Positions 7,770 through 14,579 of a stretch of DNA of 16,134 nt are shown one piece after another. This DNA comes from Candidatus Coatesiibacteriota bacterium (lineage in GTDB: Bacteria; B130-G9): the NCBI GenBank assembly GCA_016929465.1, contig JAFGIT010000367.1, positions 1 through 16,134 on the forward strand, given 5' to 3'. Made by a program: the position numbers and the translations under genes. The notes beneath the pieces are model-generated. The model was not told where the DNA came from, searched no databases, and saw only the letters and a list, made by a program, of their open reading frames with translations. The first letter of the stretch is position 1. Each line of letters starts with the position of its first letter.

Positions 7770-7775
7770 CGGAGA

Positions 7776-7820
7776 CTCTGAACTTTCAGAGCCAGGTTGG
7801 CACGGAACCTGCTTATTTTT
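7776..7820 (+). promoter_or_regulatory. Leader with two stacked hairpins and a T-run (possible attenuator)
   Basis: CTCTGAACTTTCAGAG (7776-7791) is a 7-bp palindromic stem. CAGGTT (7793-7798) pairs with AACCTG (7806-7811) across a 7-base loop and is followed by CTTATTTTT, the shape of a weak intrinsic terminator. The AACC arm could pair instead with GGTT at 7823-7826, so an alternative fold exists. The small gene starts 51 bases beyond the first fold's GC stem. Confidence 0.35.
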
Positions 7821-7861
7821 CCGGTTGAGTCTATGCGCTTTTATTGCTTAGGAGATTACAG

Positions 7862-8137
7862 ATGTTCTTCAAAGTCGTTGTCGAATGCGGTCATGTCGGA
7901 GCCGGGAAAAGCTTCGAGGCTGTCAGGTACTGGGAGGCGAAGAACGCTTCGCACGCCCTGTGCTCCGCCTCGTCACTTCCCAGGGCGAAGAAAAAGAACT
8001 TGACCGTCGTAAAATCTGTAGTCCCCATTTCTCGGCGCGAGTACGATCTGGGCCTGCAGGAAGAAGCGTCCAATCCCTATCTCACATGGATCCCAAGACC
8101 GTTTGAGGCAAGGCAGGCAGCCAGAAGAGCCAGTTGA
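7862..8137 (+). CDS. Small uncharacterised protein with a Walker-A-like motif
   Basis: A 91-residue protein. The start at ATG 7862 is chosen because TAGGAGA lies at the right distance upstream and because MFFKVVVECG begins a strand. The codon frame stays open 18 bases further upstream, but that start has no ribosome site. Residues 10-17 read GHVGAGKS, which fits the Walker A pattern GxxxxGKS and directly follows a hydrophobic strand, as in P-loop NTPases. The protein is far too short for an NTPase fold and has no Walker B. The middle holds a basic PRAKKK patch (40-45), then VVPISRREYDLGLQEEASNPYL (about 53-74), a region that looks like a conserved core. The C-terminus is Arg/Ala-rich. I do not recognise a named family; an RNA- or nucleotide-binding small protein is a guess. 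Confidence 0.7.
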   Translation: MFFKVVVECGHVGAGKSFEAVRYWEAKNASHALCSASSLPRAKKKNLTVVKSVVPISRREYDLGLQEEASNPYLTWIPRPFEARQAARRAS

Positions 8138-8437
8138 CCACGCTTTCCGTGCACGACACCGTTTAGCTGGTTCTTAGATTTCTCGTGGAGCCGAGGGGAC
8201 CGAGCGACCGGATTTCCGGGATGCGATGCGGTATCTCGGAATCTTTTCCGCCAATCAGAAACAGGCTGCTTCCAAATCGGTTCTTCTCAAACATCCAAAT
8301 CCAGAACTGCCCACGGTCGGGATTATCTTCACTTGACAAGATGCCCCTTCTCGCTTTGACTACTTCACCCGAGCCTCCGCAATCCAGCAGCGGCCTTGAA
8401 CCTTGAACTTTGAACTTTGAACCTTGAACTTTGAACC
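8138..8437. other. Non-coding gap of 300 bases ending in heptamer repeats
   Basis: No supportable gene. It contains the short palindrome CCGGATTTCCGG (8208-8219) and a perfect TTGACA (8333-8338) for which no good -10 was found at 16-18 bases. The TTGAACY heptamer tract follows from 8396. Minus-strand open frames here encode only the low-complexity translation of that tract. Confidence 0.6.
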
Positions 8438-8449
8438 TTGAACCTTGAC
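8396..8449. repeat. Tandem heptanucleotide repeat TTGAACY, seven copies plus a partial
   Basis: Seven full units run from 8396 to 8444, alternating TTGAACC and TTGAACT (C,T,T,C,T,C,C at the last base), followed by a degenerate TTGAC. The seventh unit supplies the TTG start of the gene at 8438. Because seven is not a multiple of three, every frame meets a TGA within 21 bases, so the tract itself cannot be read through. Similar tracts are familiar as intergenic low-complexity DNA in several environmental bacteria. Confidence 0.95.
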
Positions 8450-10018
8450 TACTACGGACTGGGCATATTCCTTCTCGCGATCGTCGTAGCATCGGTCGGT
8501 CTATTCACCTACTTCTCATTAGACGATTATATCTACTTGCATCGCGCCGAGGACCACACATCAAGCCTTGGCCAGGTTTTTGCCCCGTTTTATACATTCA
8601 GCCCCTGGCTATCGTATCGGCCACTGCCGACAATGTTCTGGGTAGTTCTATTCGGGATATTCGGGCCGGCTCCGCTGCCGCTTTCAATCGGTGTAATCCT
8701 GCTCTTTTCAGGGATGGTCTTTTATATCTACAGGATTGGCACGCTCCTCGGCGGGCGCATGGCGGGGCTCATCTCCGGAGCCCTCGTGGCCCTCTATTTC
8801 CCGATCTACAGCGTGGCGTGGTCGAGATGGTCTTCTTCGCTTCAGATGGAGCTCTTATTCCTCGCCTCGTCGGCCTTTTACCTGGCAAGGTGGGCGAAGC
8901 ATCAATTGGGAGAAGGCAATAAGGCTGGTCTCCCGACACTCGGTATTGTCTTGATGGTCGGTGCCTTCTTGTCCAAAGAGACCTCATTCATGCTTCCGAT
9001 GCTGCTTCCCCTCCTCGTGCCAAAGAAGCGGGTCTTCAAGCTCGCGGCTTCGCTCTTCACATCCGGAGTTGCGATATTCGTCATCTCGAGAGCGCTTATC
9101 CCCTCGAAATTCCCTCTTCCTAAGCCGAGATTCGATATCTCTGTGATTCTCAGGAACCTGGAATTCTTCACTCGCGAGCAGTTCCTGTTCTACCTGCCAG
9201 CCACGCTGATTCTGGTTGCAGCTCTTGCCTGGGGAAAGAAGAACCGCCACATCTTCCTTTTGGCTGCGATGGGCCTGTTCCTGGGTATGAATGCGATCTT
9301 AGGCCACTCTCCTGCTACACACAGGATCAAACTCGCGGTCTGCTCATTGGCCGTCATATATTGCGTCATCAAGGCGTCGGCGAGGGTCCGGTTCGCTCTC
9401 GGCTGGGCTGCGCTGCTGCTGCTTCCGCCGCTATTAGTTCTGGACACGACGGTCCATCAGTCGGCGGAGTCGTTTCTGGGTCTCGCGCTATTCATTGGAA
9501 TGGGCGTCTCTCGGCAGCTGAGGCTCGCCTATAGGCTCTCAAAGAGATGGTTCAGGGGATTCACCGTAGCCGGTGTCGCCGCTCAGTTCGCGGGAAATTC
9601 CCTGCGTATATTGAGGATTGCGGGGGCGATCGCGTGTATCCCCTTCCTTCTATATGCGGCCTTTACCGTCCTGAAGCTGAATGTCAGGGTCGCCATCCCC
9701 GAGGCCACGAAAATGGTCCAGGCATCGCGGTTGACGAGAGACGTTCGTGAGTATCTATGTGCTGGCTTTCCTGCACCGGCGACAATTCACTCTACAAATC
9801 TACCGGGCCTGATATCGGTGCCCGATATACCGTTCGATGCCAGGCTCCACGGCTGCAATCTGATTGTCGATGAGGACCTTTCTGCAAGAGAAGGTGTATT
9901 CGTCATCACGAGTGATACGCCCAAAGAGATTGTCGATGAAGTAGGCTCGAAGGGACAGCTGATGAGGCGCATTGTCAGGACACCGTACGAGGTTACGGTA
10001 TTCTCGTCCGCACGGTAA
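8438..10018 (+). CDS. Polytopic membrane protein, GT-C glycosyltransferase-like
   Basis: A 526-residue protein with about ten to twelve membrane segments. After the first one comes FSLDDYIYL with Asp29-Asp30, the acidic pair expected in the first outer loop of GT-C enzymes. YRPLPTMFW (60-68) and FLSKETSFML (177-186) are the YRPL and SKE motifs of protein O-mannosyltransferase-like and TMTC-like members. A short soluble C-terminus follows (about 435-526). The likely reaction is transfer of a sugar from a polyprenyl phosphate carrier outside the inner membrane; acceptor unknown. The start is unusual: an in-frame TGA at 8432-8434 lies just upstream, so translation must begin at TTG 8438, inside the heptamer tract, or at a rarer codon soon after (CTG 8459). 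No Shine-Dalgarno is visible. The gene is convergent with dnaX, 44 bases away. Confidence 0.8.
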   Translation: MNLDYYGLGIFLLAIVVASVGLFTYFSLDDYIYLHRAEDHTSSLGQVFAPFYTFSPWLSYRPLPTMFWVVLFGIFGPAPLPLSIGVILLFSGMVFYIYRIGTLLGGRMAGLISGALVALYFPIYSVAWSRWSSSLQMELLFLASSAFYLARWAKHQLGEGNKAGLPTLGIVLMVGAFLSKETSFMLPMLLPLLVPKKRVFKLAASLFTSGVAIFVISRALIPSKFPLPKPRFDISVILRNLEFFTREQFLFYLPATLILVAALAWGKKNRHIFLLAAMGLFLGMNAILGHSPATHRIKLAVCSLAVIYCVIKASARVRFALGWAALLLLPPLLVLDTTVHQSAESFLGLALFIGMGVSRQLRLAYRLSKRWFRGFTVAGVAAQFAGNSLRILRIAGAIACIPFLLYAAFTVLKLNVRVAIPEATKMVQASRLTRDVREYLCAGFPAPATIHSTNLPGLISVPDIPFDARLHGCNLIVDEDLSAREGVFVITSDTPKEIVDEVGSKGQLMRRIVRTPYEVTVFSSAR

Positions 10019-10062
10019 GAGGCGTTTTACTCCTCGATCTATGCGATAGCAGACGAAAAAGA

Positions 10063-11634
10063 CTACTTCCGGGTTTTTACGTCCTCGACCACACCATCGA
10101 ACATCTGAAGCGTCCGCTTCACGATAGGTATATTCGAGGCATTGAAGAGCGCCCTATTCTGGGGCTCCGCCTTCTCGCTCCCTACTGGAGGGCTGCTTGG
10201 CTGCAAGGGCACCAATGGGCTACTCTCCGCCTTCGGCGAATCCTGCGCCGGCTTGATTGGGACCGTCTTCTCTTCGGTCTGCACGGCCTTCTGGTCGGCA
10301 CTCGGGCTGCTTTCCGGCACTGACGGACGGTCCGCCACCTTCCTCTCGGGGGGCCGTGGCGCCGGGGCCATCTTCTCGGGCGGAGTTGGGTGTACGGGCG
10401 AGGTCTTCTGCGGGATGTCAATTCGCCTCGTCTCAATCGGCTTTGATTCTGGCTCCAGAATCCCCGCGGGCCGGCCGCCTGCCATGCCCTTTTGGAGTTC
10501 GGTGAGCTTCGAGAGCAGCGACTCGATCGAGACCACATCCTCGATATGGCAGAGCCCGAGCGCCGCGACCTCGAACGATATCCTGGGGACAGCGGATCGA
10601 GCCATCTCGCTCTCGATCGAGAGCAGCTTATTCAGATATGTGAATAGTTTGTTCTTTCCAGCCCGCTTCGCCTGTTCTATCAGCCGCAGAGCCTCATCCG
10701 AGCTCAGATCGAGGACCTTCATCTGGTCCTTTTCGGATACAGATAGGACCAGCAGCATATTGTGGAAGTAGCCGATGAGCTCCGTGAAGAAGCTCCTGAA
10801 ATTGACGCCTTGATCGAAGAGCTTCGCCGCACCATCGATCACGCGGGCCGGTTCCGCATCGACCAGCGCATCGACGAATTCTGCCAGGAAGGCCGTATCA
10901 GTTACGCTCAAGAGCTTAGAGACGTCCTTGAGCGTCAGCCTCTCGGTCGTCATCGAGCGGGCCTGGTCCAGAATGCTCTGGGCGTCCCTCATCGATCCGC
11001 CCGACTTCTGCGCAATGAATCCAAGTGCTCCTTCATCTGCCTGAATCCCCTCAGCCTCGGCAATCTCGCGCAGGTTCTTCAGCATTTCGGCGTGGCCGAC
11101 GCGCCGGAAGTTGTATCGCTGGCAGCGCGAGAGGATCGTCGCGGGGATTCGTTCGGGGGCGGTCGTCGCGAAGACGAACTTGACGTGTGAGGGCGGCTCC
11201 TCGAGCGTCTTCAGGAGCGCGTTGAACGCCTGCGGTGTGAGCATGTGGACTTCATCGATGATATAGACCTTATACCTGTCACGGCTCGGGGCGTATCTCG
11301 CGTTCTCCCTGAGCAGACGTATGTCATCTACGCTATTGTTCGACGCGCCGTCGATCTCGATAACATCGATGCAGGAGCCTTCGGGTATCTCGCGGCACGC
11401 GGAGCACTTGCAGCAAGGAGTTGGTGTCGGGCCCTCCATGCAGTTGAGCGACTTGGCGAAGATACGGGCGGTCGTGGTCTTCCCTACTCCTCGCGGCCCG
11501 CAGAAAAGAAGCGCATGGGCGATCTTGTTCTGCTTGATGGCGTTCTGGAGCGTCCTCGCGATGTGCTCCTGCCCGACCAGCTGCTCGAAAGTAGCGGGTC
11601 GATATTTCCGAGCGATTACAACGTATTCAGCCAA
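10063..11634 (-). CDS. dnaX: DNA polymerase III subunit gamma/tau (clamp-loader ATPase)
   Basis: DnaX is the motor of the clamp loader that places the beta sliding clamp on primed DNA. Visible: the RPxxFxxLVGQEH N-terminal signature (12-24), Walker A GPRGVGKT (46-53), a zinc module at Cys65, Cys74, Cys77 and Cys80 with the classical C-x8-C-x2-C-x2-C spacing, Walker B with DE at 127-128, sensor 1 FATTAPERIP (155-164), the arginine-finger SRC (169-171) and the sensor 2 GGSMRDAQSILDQ block. Domain III follows. Residues about 395-495 are a Pro/Ser/Lys-rich linker, and the C-terminus is short (523 residues in all), so a full tau domain V is lacking or very divergent. The start is TTG, chosen because MAEYVVIARKYRP matches the usual DnaX beginning; no ribosome site is evident. 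The common neighbours ybaB and recR are not downstream. Confidence 0.97.
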   Translation of the reverse strand: MAEYVVIARKYRPATFEQLVGQEHIARTLQNAIKQNKIAHALLFCGPRGVGKTTTARIFAKSLNCMEGPTPTPCCKCSACREIPEGSCIDVIEIDGASNNSVDDIRLLRENARYAPSRDRYKVYIIDEVHMLTPQAFNALLKTLEEPPSHVKFVFATTAPERIPATILSRCQRYNFRRVGHAEMLKNLREIAEAEGIQADEGALGFIAQKSGGSMRDAQSILDQARSMTTERLTLKDVSKLLSVTDTAFLAEFVDALVDAEPARVIDGAAKLFDQGVNFRSFFTELIGYFHNMLLVLSVSEKDQMKVLDLSSDEALRLIEQAKRAGKNKLFTYLNKLLSIESEMARSAVPRISFEVAALGLCHIEDVVSIESLLSKLTELQKGMAGGRPAGILEPESKPIETRRIDIPQKTSPVHPTPPEKMAPAPRPPERKVADRPSVPESSPSADQKAVQTEEKTVPIKPAQDSPKAESSPLVPLQPSSPPVGSEKAEPQNRALFNASNIPIVKRTLQMFDGVVEDVKTRK

Positions 11635-11951
11635 GTCTGAGTCCCGAAATATGCGTGAAATTCAGCGAGATTCATTGAGCTCGCGCATCTATACAGAGTC
11701 TGCAGAGGGGAGGGTGGGATGTCAATGCCGGCGTATTGATTTAGCGCGTCTTGGCCGACATCATGCAATGGAGGACGGGTCTGCGCTTCGATGGGTTGAG
11801 ACCGTCGGGCGGTCCGCGTCGAAACCGGCTTAGTATCTATGAGATATGAAGAGGCCCTCCTTGATCATTTCAATAATTCTGCCATATTATCCCTTTAAGC
11901 AACCGAATCCATTATCCTATGGCGTTAAACTACTATCGAGAGGAGCGGAGC
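11635..11951. other. Divergent intergenic region between dnaX and aqpZ
   Basis: This 317-base gap must carry promoters for both directions. For dnaX, a perfect minus-strand TTGACA lies at 11725-11720, but the base stretch 17 downstream (CAGACT) is a poor -10. A better -10, TATAGA (11693-11688), is 26 bases away. For aqpZ there is a good promoter at 11861-11890. No gene is seen. Confidence 0.5.
11861..11890 (+). promoter_or_regulatory. Sigma-70-type promoter for aqpZ
   Basis: TTGATC (11861-11866) and TATTAT (11885-11890) are 18 bases apart and each match consensus at four or five of six positions. Transcription from about 11897 would give a leader of roughly 55 bases before ATG 11952. Confidence 0.5.
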
Positions 11952-12641
11952 ATGAAAGCGTATGGTGCGGAGTTTTTCGGCACATTCTGGCTGGTTCTCG
12001 GCGGGTGCGGCAGCGCGGTCTTGGCGGCAGCATTTCCCAATGTGGGCATCGGGCTGCTCGGAGTCTCGCTTGCCTTCGGGCTGACAGTGCTCACGATGGC
12101 CTTCGCCATCGGGCACATATCTGGCTGCCACTTGAATCCCGCAGTATCCATTGGGCTTTGGGCTGGCGGTCGTTTTCCCTCGAAGCAGCTCTTGCCTTAC
12201 ATCGTCTCGCAGGTCCTGGGCGGAATCGTCGCGGGAGGCGTTCTCTACATCATAGCAAGCGGGAAGGCGGGATTTGACGTATCCGCAGGCTTTGCTTCCA
12301 ACGGGTATGGTGCACATTCGCCTGGCGGGTATTCACTCTTTGCGGCGCTTGTGACCGAGGTGGTTATGACTATGATGTTCCTGCTGATCATCCTGGGCTC
12401 GACGGATAGCCGGGCGCCCAAGGGATTTGCGCCTATCGCAATTGGCCTTGGTCTCACACTAATCCATCTAATCAGCATTCCTGTGACTAACACCTCCGTA
12501 AATCCCGCCCGCAGCACGGGCGTAGCGGTGTTTGCCGGAGGTTGGGCGGTTGGTCAGCTGTGGCTTTTCTGGGTGGCCCCAATCATCGGCGCTCTCCTTG
12601 GCGCGGCAGTCTATAAGTTCATCGGAAAGTCGGAAAGCTGA
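11952..12641 (+). CDS. aqpZ: Aquaporin Z, water channel
   Basis: A 229-residue six-helix water channel of the inner membrane. Both half-helix signatures are present: HLNPAVS (60-66) and NTSVNPARS (180-188). The water-selective filter is intact: Phe42, His172, Thr181 and Arg187 correspond to E. coli AqpZ Phe43, His174, Thr183 and Arg189. The block around 171-188 is nearly the same as the E. coli protein. His in the filter and the lack of the glycerol-facilitator residues argue against GlpF. ATG 11952 is preferred over an in-frame ATG at 11919 because AGGAG (11941-11945) sits six bases upstream and the family normally begins MxxxxAEFxGTFWLV. It stands alone behind its own promoter; the next gene follows after 95 bases. 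Confidence 0.97.
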   Translation: MKAYGAEFFGTFWLVLGGCGSAVLAAAFPNVGIGLLGVSLAFGLTVLTMAFAIGHISGCHLNPAVSIGLWAGGRFPSKQLLPYIVSQVLGGIVAGGVLYIIASGKAGFDVSAGFASNGYGAHSPGGYSLFAALVTEVVMTMMFLLIILGSTDSRAPKGFAPIAIGLGLTLIHLISIPVTNTSVNPARSTGVAVFAGGWAVGQLWLFWVAPIIGALLGAAVYKFIGKSES

Positions 12642-12673
12642 TAAAACCAATCCAAGACCAGCTTCGCCCCACT

Positions 12674-12712
12674 TGAAAGGTTGACAACTGGCGCGGGTTT
12701 CGTAACCTTTCA
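12674..12712 (+). promoter_or_regulatory. Promoter with a 9-bp inverted repeat straddling -35 and -10
   Basis: TTGACA (12681-12686) and TAACCT (12703-12708) are 16 bases apart. TGAAAGGTT (12674-12682) and AACCTTTCA (12704-12712) are a perfect 9-bp inverted repeat whose arms start 30 bases apart, close to three helical turns. One arm overlaps the -35 and the other covers the -10, the geometry of an operator bound by a dimer or by two dimers. A transcript hairpin is less likely, since most of it lies upstream of the predicted start. Confidence 0.5.
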
Positions 12713-12736
12713 GCACTTGGAGGGTGCAACTAAAGG

Positions 12737-13837
12737 ATGCGAAATACCGCTACGGTTCTCGGAATATCGATAGACATTCTGACGCTCAGAGGGTTGCTCG
12801 AGGCTATCGAGCAATTTGCCACTTCGCGCGATAGAAGCCGCCAGATCGCCTATCTGAACGTCGATTGCGTCAATCAATACTACCGCAATTCCGCCTATAA
12901 GGAAATAATCGACGCGGCTGACCTCGTCTATGCCGACGGGATGGGCGTGGTCTGGGCCTCCAAGCTATTCGGAGTTCCGCTGCCGGAGAGGCTTACGGCC
13001 GCCGATTTCTTCGGCAAGGTCTGTGAGCTCTGTGAGCGCAAGGGCCTCTCGATGTTCTTCCTCGGCTCAGAGCCTGGAATTGCCGAGGGAGCGGCAAACA
13101 AGCTCAAAGAGCAATACAAAGACCTGGAGATTGTCGGGGCGGAGAGCGGCTTTTTCTCGGAGGACGAAGAGGAGGCTCTCGCCAGGAGAATCAGCGATGC
13201 TTCGCCCGATATCTTAGTAGTCGGGATGAGCGTCCCTCGGCAGGAGCTCTGGATTCGGCGGCACATCGATAAGCTGGGCGTCCCGCTCTGCTGGGGCGTC
13301 GGTGCGCTTCTGGAATTCGTATCGGGGACGACAAGGCGTGCACCAAAATGGATGTGCAATTGTGGCCTGGAGTGGTCCTATCGGCTGATACTGGAGCCGG
13401 CGAGGCTCTGGAGGCGCTACCTCCTGGGCAACGTCAAGTTCGCGCTCCGCGTCTTTCTGCTGGTCATCACCGACATCATAGCCTTCTCGCTATCATGGAT
13501 TGGGGCGTATTTCATCAGGGCCGCCCTTTCGAACACATTCGGCCTGCCGATTAATCCTATCGACGGCTATATCGCGGCACTGCCGTTGATGGTCTTTCTG
13601 TGGATAATGACCTGCCTCTTCTTCGGGCTATATCGCAGGCCGACCGAAACGACGCGATTTGGCGAATTCGTCTCGATCCTGAAGGTCACAATCCTTGCCT
13701 CGCTCATCGTCTCAGCCACTTCTTTCATGTTCAAAGGCTTCGACTTCGGCCGGTCGGTGGTCCTCATATCCGTGTTCCTGAACTTCCTCGCGCTGACCAC
13801 ATCGCGCATGGTCGCCCGGAAGATTGGGGAGAAGTGA
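12737..13837 (+). CDS. WecG/TagA/CpsF-family glycosyltransferase fused to a four-helix membrane block
   Basis: A 366-residue protein. Residues 1-230 are a GT26 transferase, the family that adds the second sugar to polyprenyl-diphosphate-linked intermediates. Motifs seen: AYLNVDCVNQ (38-47), the YADGMGVV nucleotide-sugar loop with catalytic Asp67 (65-72), PERLTAADF (83-91), FFLGSEPG (107-114), PRQELWI (167-173) and the C-terminal RAPKWM...GLEWSYRL...EPARLWRRYLLGN block (201-232). Residues 239-362 then add four hydrophobic segments (about 239-262, 280-297, 313-330, 340-354) with FGLYRR between. These resemble the N-terminal membrane half of WbaP-like polyprenyl-phosphate sugar phosphotransferases, ending at the R-x3-R position where their Rossmann domain would start. 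No catalytic bac_transf domain follows. GGAGGG lies about 12 bases upstream and AAAGG abuts the ATG. Confidence 0.9.
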   Translation: MRNTATVLGISIDILTLRGLLEAIEQFATSRDRSRQIAYLNVDCVNQYYRNSAYKEIIDAADLVYADGMGVVWASKLFGVPLPERLTAADFFGKVCELCERKGLSMFFLGSEPGIAEGAANKLKEQYKDLEIVGAESGFFSEDEEEALARRISDASPDILVVGMSVPRQELWIRRHIDKLGVPLCWGVGALLEFVSGTTRRAPKWMCNCGLEWSYRLILEPARLWRRYLLGNVKFALRVFLLVITDIIAFSLSWIGAYFIRAALSNTFGLPINPIDGYIAALPLMVFLWIMTCLFFGLYRRPTETTRFGEFVSILKVTILASLIVSATSFMFKGFDFGRSVVLISVFLNFLALTTSRMVARKIGEK

Positions 13838-13927
13838 GATTCTTTTGTGTCTGCCCTGCTCTTCGGCAAATTGGGGCAAACTCGCTGATTTAAAGCAGCT
13901 CAGAGCTTCAGGCGTTTCCCGTCTTTT

Positions 13928-14200
13928 CTAGGCAGAATCTTGCCCGGCACAAACCGTGTCATGCCCGGGAATACGGATTACCGGAACCGCGATTGTCGAT
14001 ACTGGCGCCTCAATGCAGCGCACCGCGTCCTCCATCTGCTTCGCTATCTCTGCGGTAAAATACTTCTCGCCGCATTGATTACAGACGCCCGTCGGGACGT
14101 TTTCAAGAATGAACAGCTGGCCGTGAAAGCGATAGTCCACGCGTTCAGAACGCTCGCGGACCTCACCGCCGCAATAAATACAGTCGCCATAGGGCTTCAT
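13928..14200 (-). CDS. YgiT-type zinc-finger antitoxin (MqsA N-terminal-like)
   Basis: A 90-residue protein with Cys7-x2-Cys10-Gly-Gly near the start and Cys40-x2-Cys43-Gly after a VPTGV strand, the two zinc knuckles of YgiT-type domains. This family usually pairs with small RelE-like or DUF4258 toxins. ATG 14200 is chosen because AAGGAG is well placed upstream and because the start overlaps the toxin stop as ATGA, so translation is coupled. An earlier in-frame start would put about 46 unrelated residues ahead of the first Cys pair. Unlike full-length MqsA, it has no helix-turn-helix domain after the zinc part; the C-terminal half contains an EIAKQMEDAVR helix and a VPVIRIP strand that could embrace the toxin. 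It is the second gene of the pair. Confidence 0.88.
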   Translation of the reverse strand: MKPYGDCIYCGGEVRERSERVDYRFHGQLFILENVPTGVCNQCGEKYFTAEIAKQMEDAVRCIEAPVSTIAVPVIRIPGHDTVCAGQDSA

Positions 14201-14505
14201 TGTCTTCTCCTTGAATGAGGATCTTCCCACTTGTGCATACTTGGAATGTACACCGTTATCAAGACCAACCAGTCGATAGAATTCCTGCCGCAGACTATGT
14301 GAATCGCCTTGCCGCTGGAAAAGCCACAGACAAGACATGATGAACCTCGGGGATCATCCGGATAGTCCTCAATAACCACCCCACTCAGCAGAGCTTCCTC
14401 GATATCCACCAAATCAACATCGTCATTGCGTCTCTCGATCTCTGCATGGGATGTTAGAAGGTACTCGCTCCTTGAAACTCGCTCTCGAATCCAGTCTATC
14501 TGCAT
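14197..14505 (-). CDS. DUF4258-family probable toxin
   Basis: A 102-residue protein of the DUF4258 type, small RelE-fold-like proteins commonly found as toxins next to YgiT-type antitoxins. The expected pattern is visible: YLLTSHAEIERR (15-26) with His20, then DLVDIEEALLSGVVIEDYP (31-49), CLVCGF, KAIHIVCG (66-73) and the closing LITVYIP...W (82-93). The predicted activity is RNA cleavage or inhibition of translation, but this subfamily is poorly characterised and the sequence does not prove it. ATG 14505 is preferred; ATG 14511 and TTG 14550 are also in frame and none has a clear ribosome site. It is first in the operon, with its stop overlapping the antitoxin start, so order is toxin then antitoxin. 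Confidence 0.82.
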   Translation of the reverse strand: MQIDWIRERVSRSEYLLTSHAEIERRNDDVDLVDIEEALLSGVVIEDYPDDPRGSSCLVCGFSSGKAIHIVCGRNSIDWLVLITVYIPSMHKWEDPHSRRRQ

Positions 14506-14534
14506 AGGCATTATGGGCAGAAAATTAGCAGCGT

Positions 14535-14562
14535 CTTGGTTAAAAACCAAGTCACATCTATA
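14535..14562 (-). promoter_or_regulatory. Palindromic operator and -10 element of the toxin-antitoxin pair
   Basis: CTTGGTTAAAAACCAAG (14535-14551) is a perfect 7-bp inverted repeat around three bases. On the minus strand, TATAGA (14562-14557) lies five bases ahead of it, so transcription would start within the palindrome. This is a typical autoregulatory operator position. No matching -35 was seen. Confidence 0.5.
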
Positions 14563-14579
14563 GCTGCCGAATAGCTGTC

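Larger units (their letters stand above)
7513..7861. other. Non-coding gap of 349 bases with several small structures
   Basis: No credible gene is seen. Left to right it holds a REP-like hairpin pair (7578-7629), an AT-rich imperfect palindrome (7641-7690), a weak promoter candidate (7740-7769) and two stacked hairpins with a T-run (7776-7820). A Shine-Dalgarno for the next gene follows (TAGGAGA, about 7849-7855). Confidence 0.6.

Noticed and set aside
8396-8444. GGTTCAA units on the minus strand resembling the tRNA T-loop
   Set aside because: The resemblance is only the seven-base unit; no acceptor, D or anticodon stems are present around it.
8396-8444. Short-spaced repeats as a CRISPR array
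   Set aside because: Units are contiguous heptamers with no spacers and there are no cas genes.
8163-8492. Minus-strand frame with repeated F-K-V-Q-G-S units
   Set aside because: This is simply the heptamer tract TTGAACY read in reverse; such translations are common spurious proteins and there is no support outside the repeat.
10142-10771. 209-codon plus-strand open frame over the end of dnaX
   Set aside because: Ser/Gly-rich composition comes from the antisense of the Pro-rich DnaX linker; there is no ribosome site or domain.
13838-13927. Missing Rossmann and catalytic domains after the WecG fusion because of a frameshift
   Set aside because: No frame downstream shows the expected nucleotide-binding or catalytic motifs before the convergent antitoxin gene, so the stop appears genuine.
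14545-14551. TA palindrome as an E. coli-type MqsA box
   Set aside because: The arms read CTTGGTT/AACCAAG, not the AACCT/AGGTT arms of the E. coli operator, and this antitoxin lacks the helix-turn-helix.
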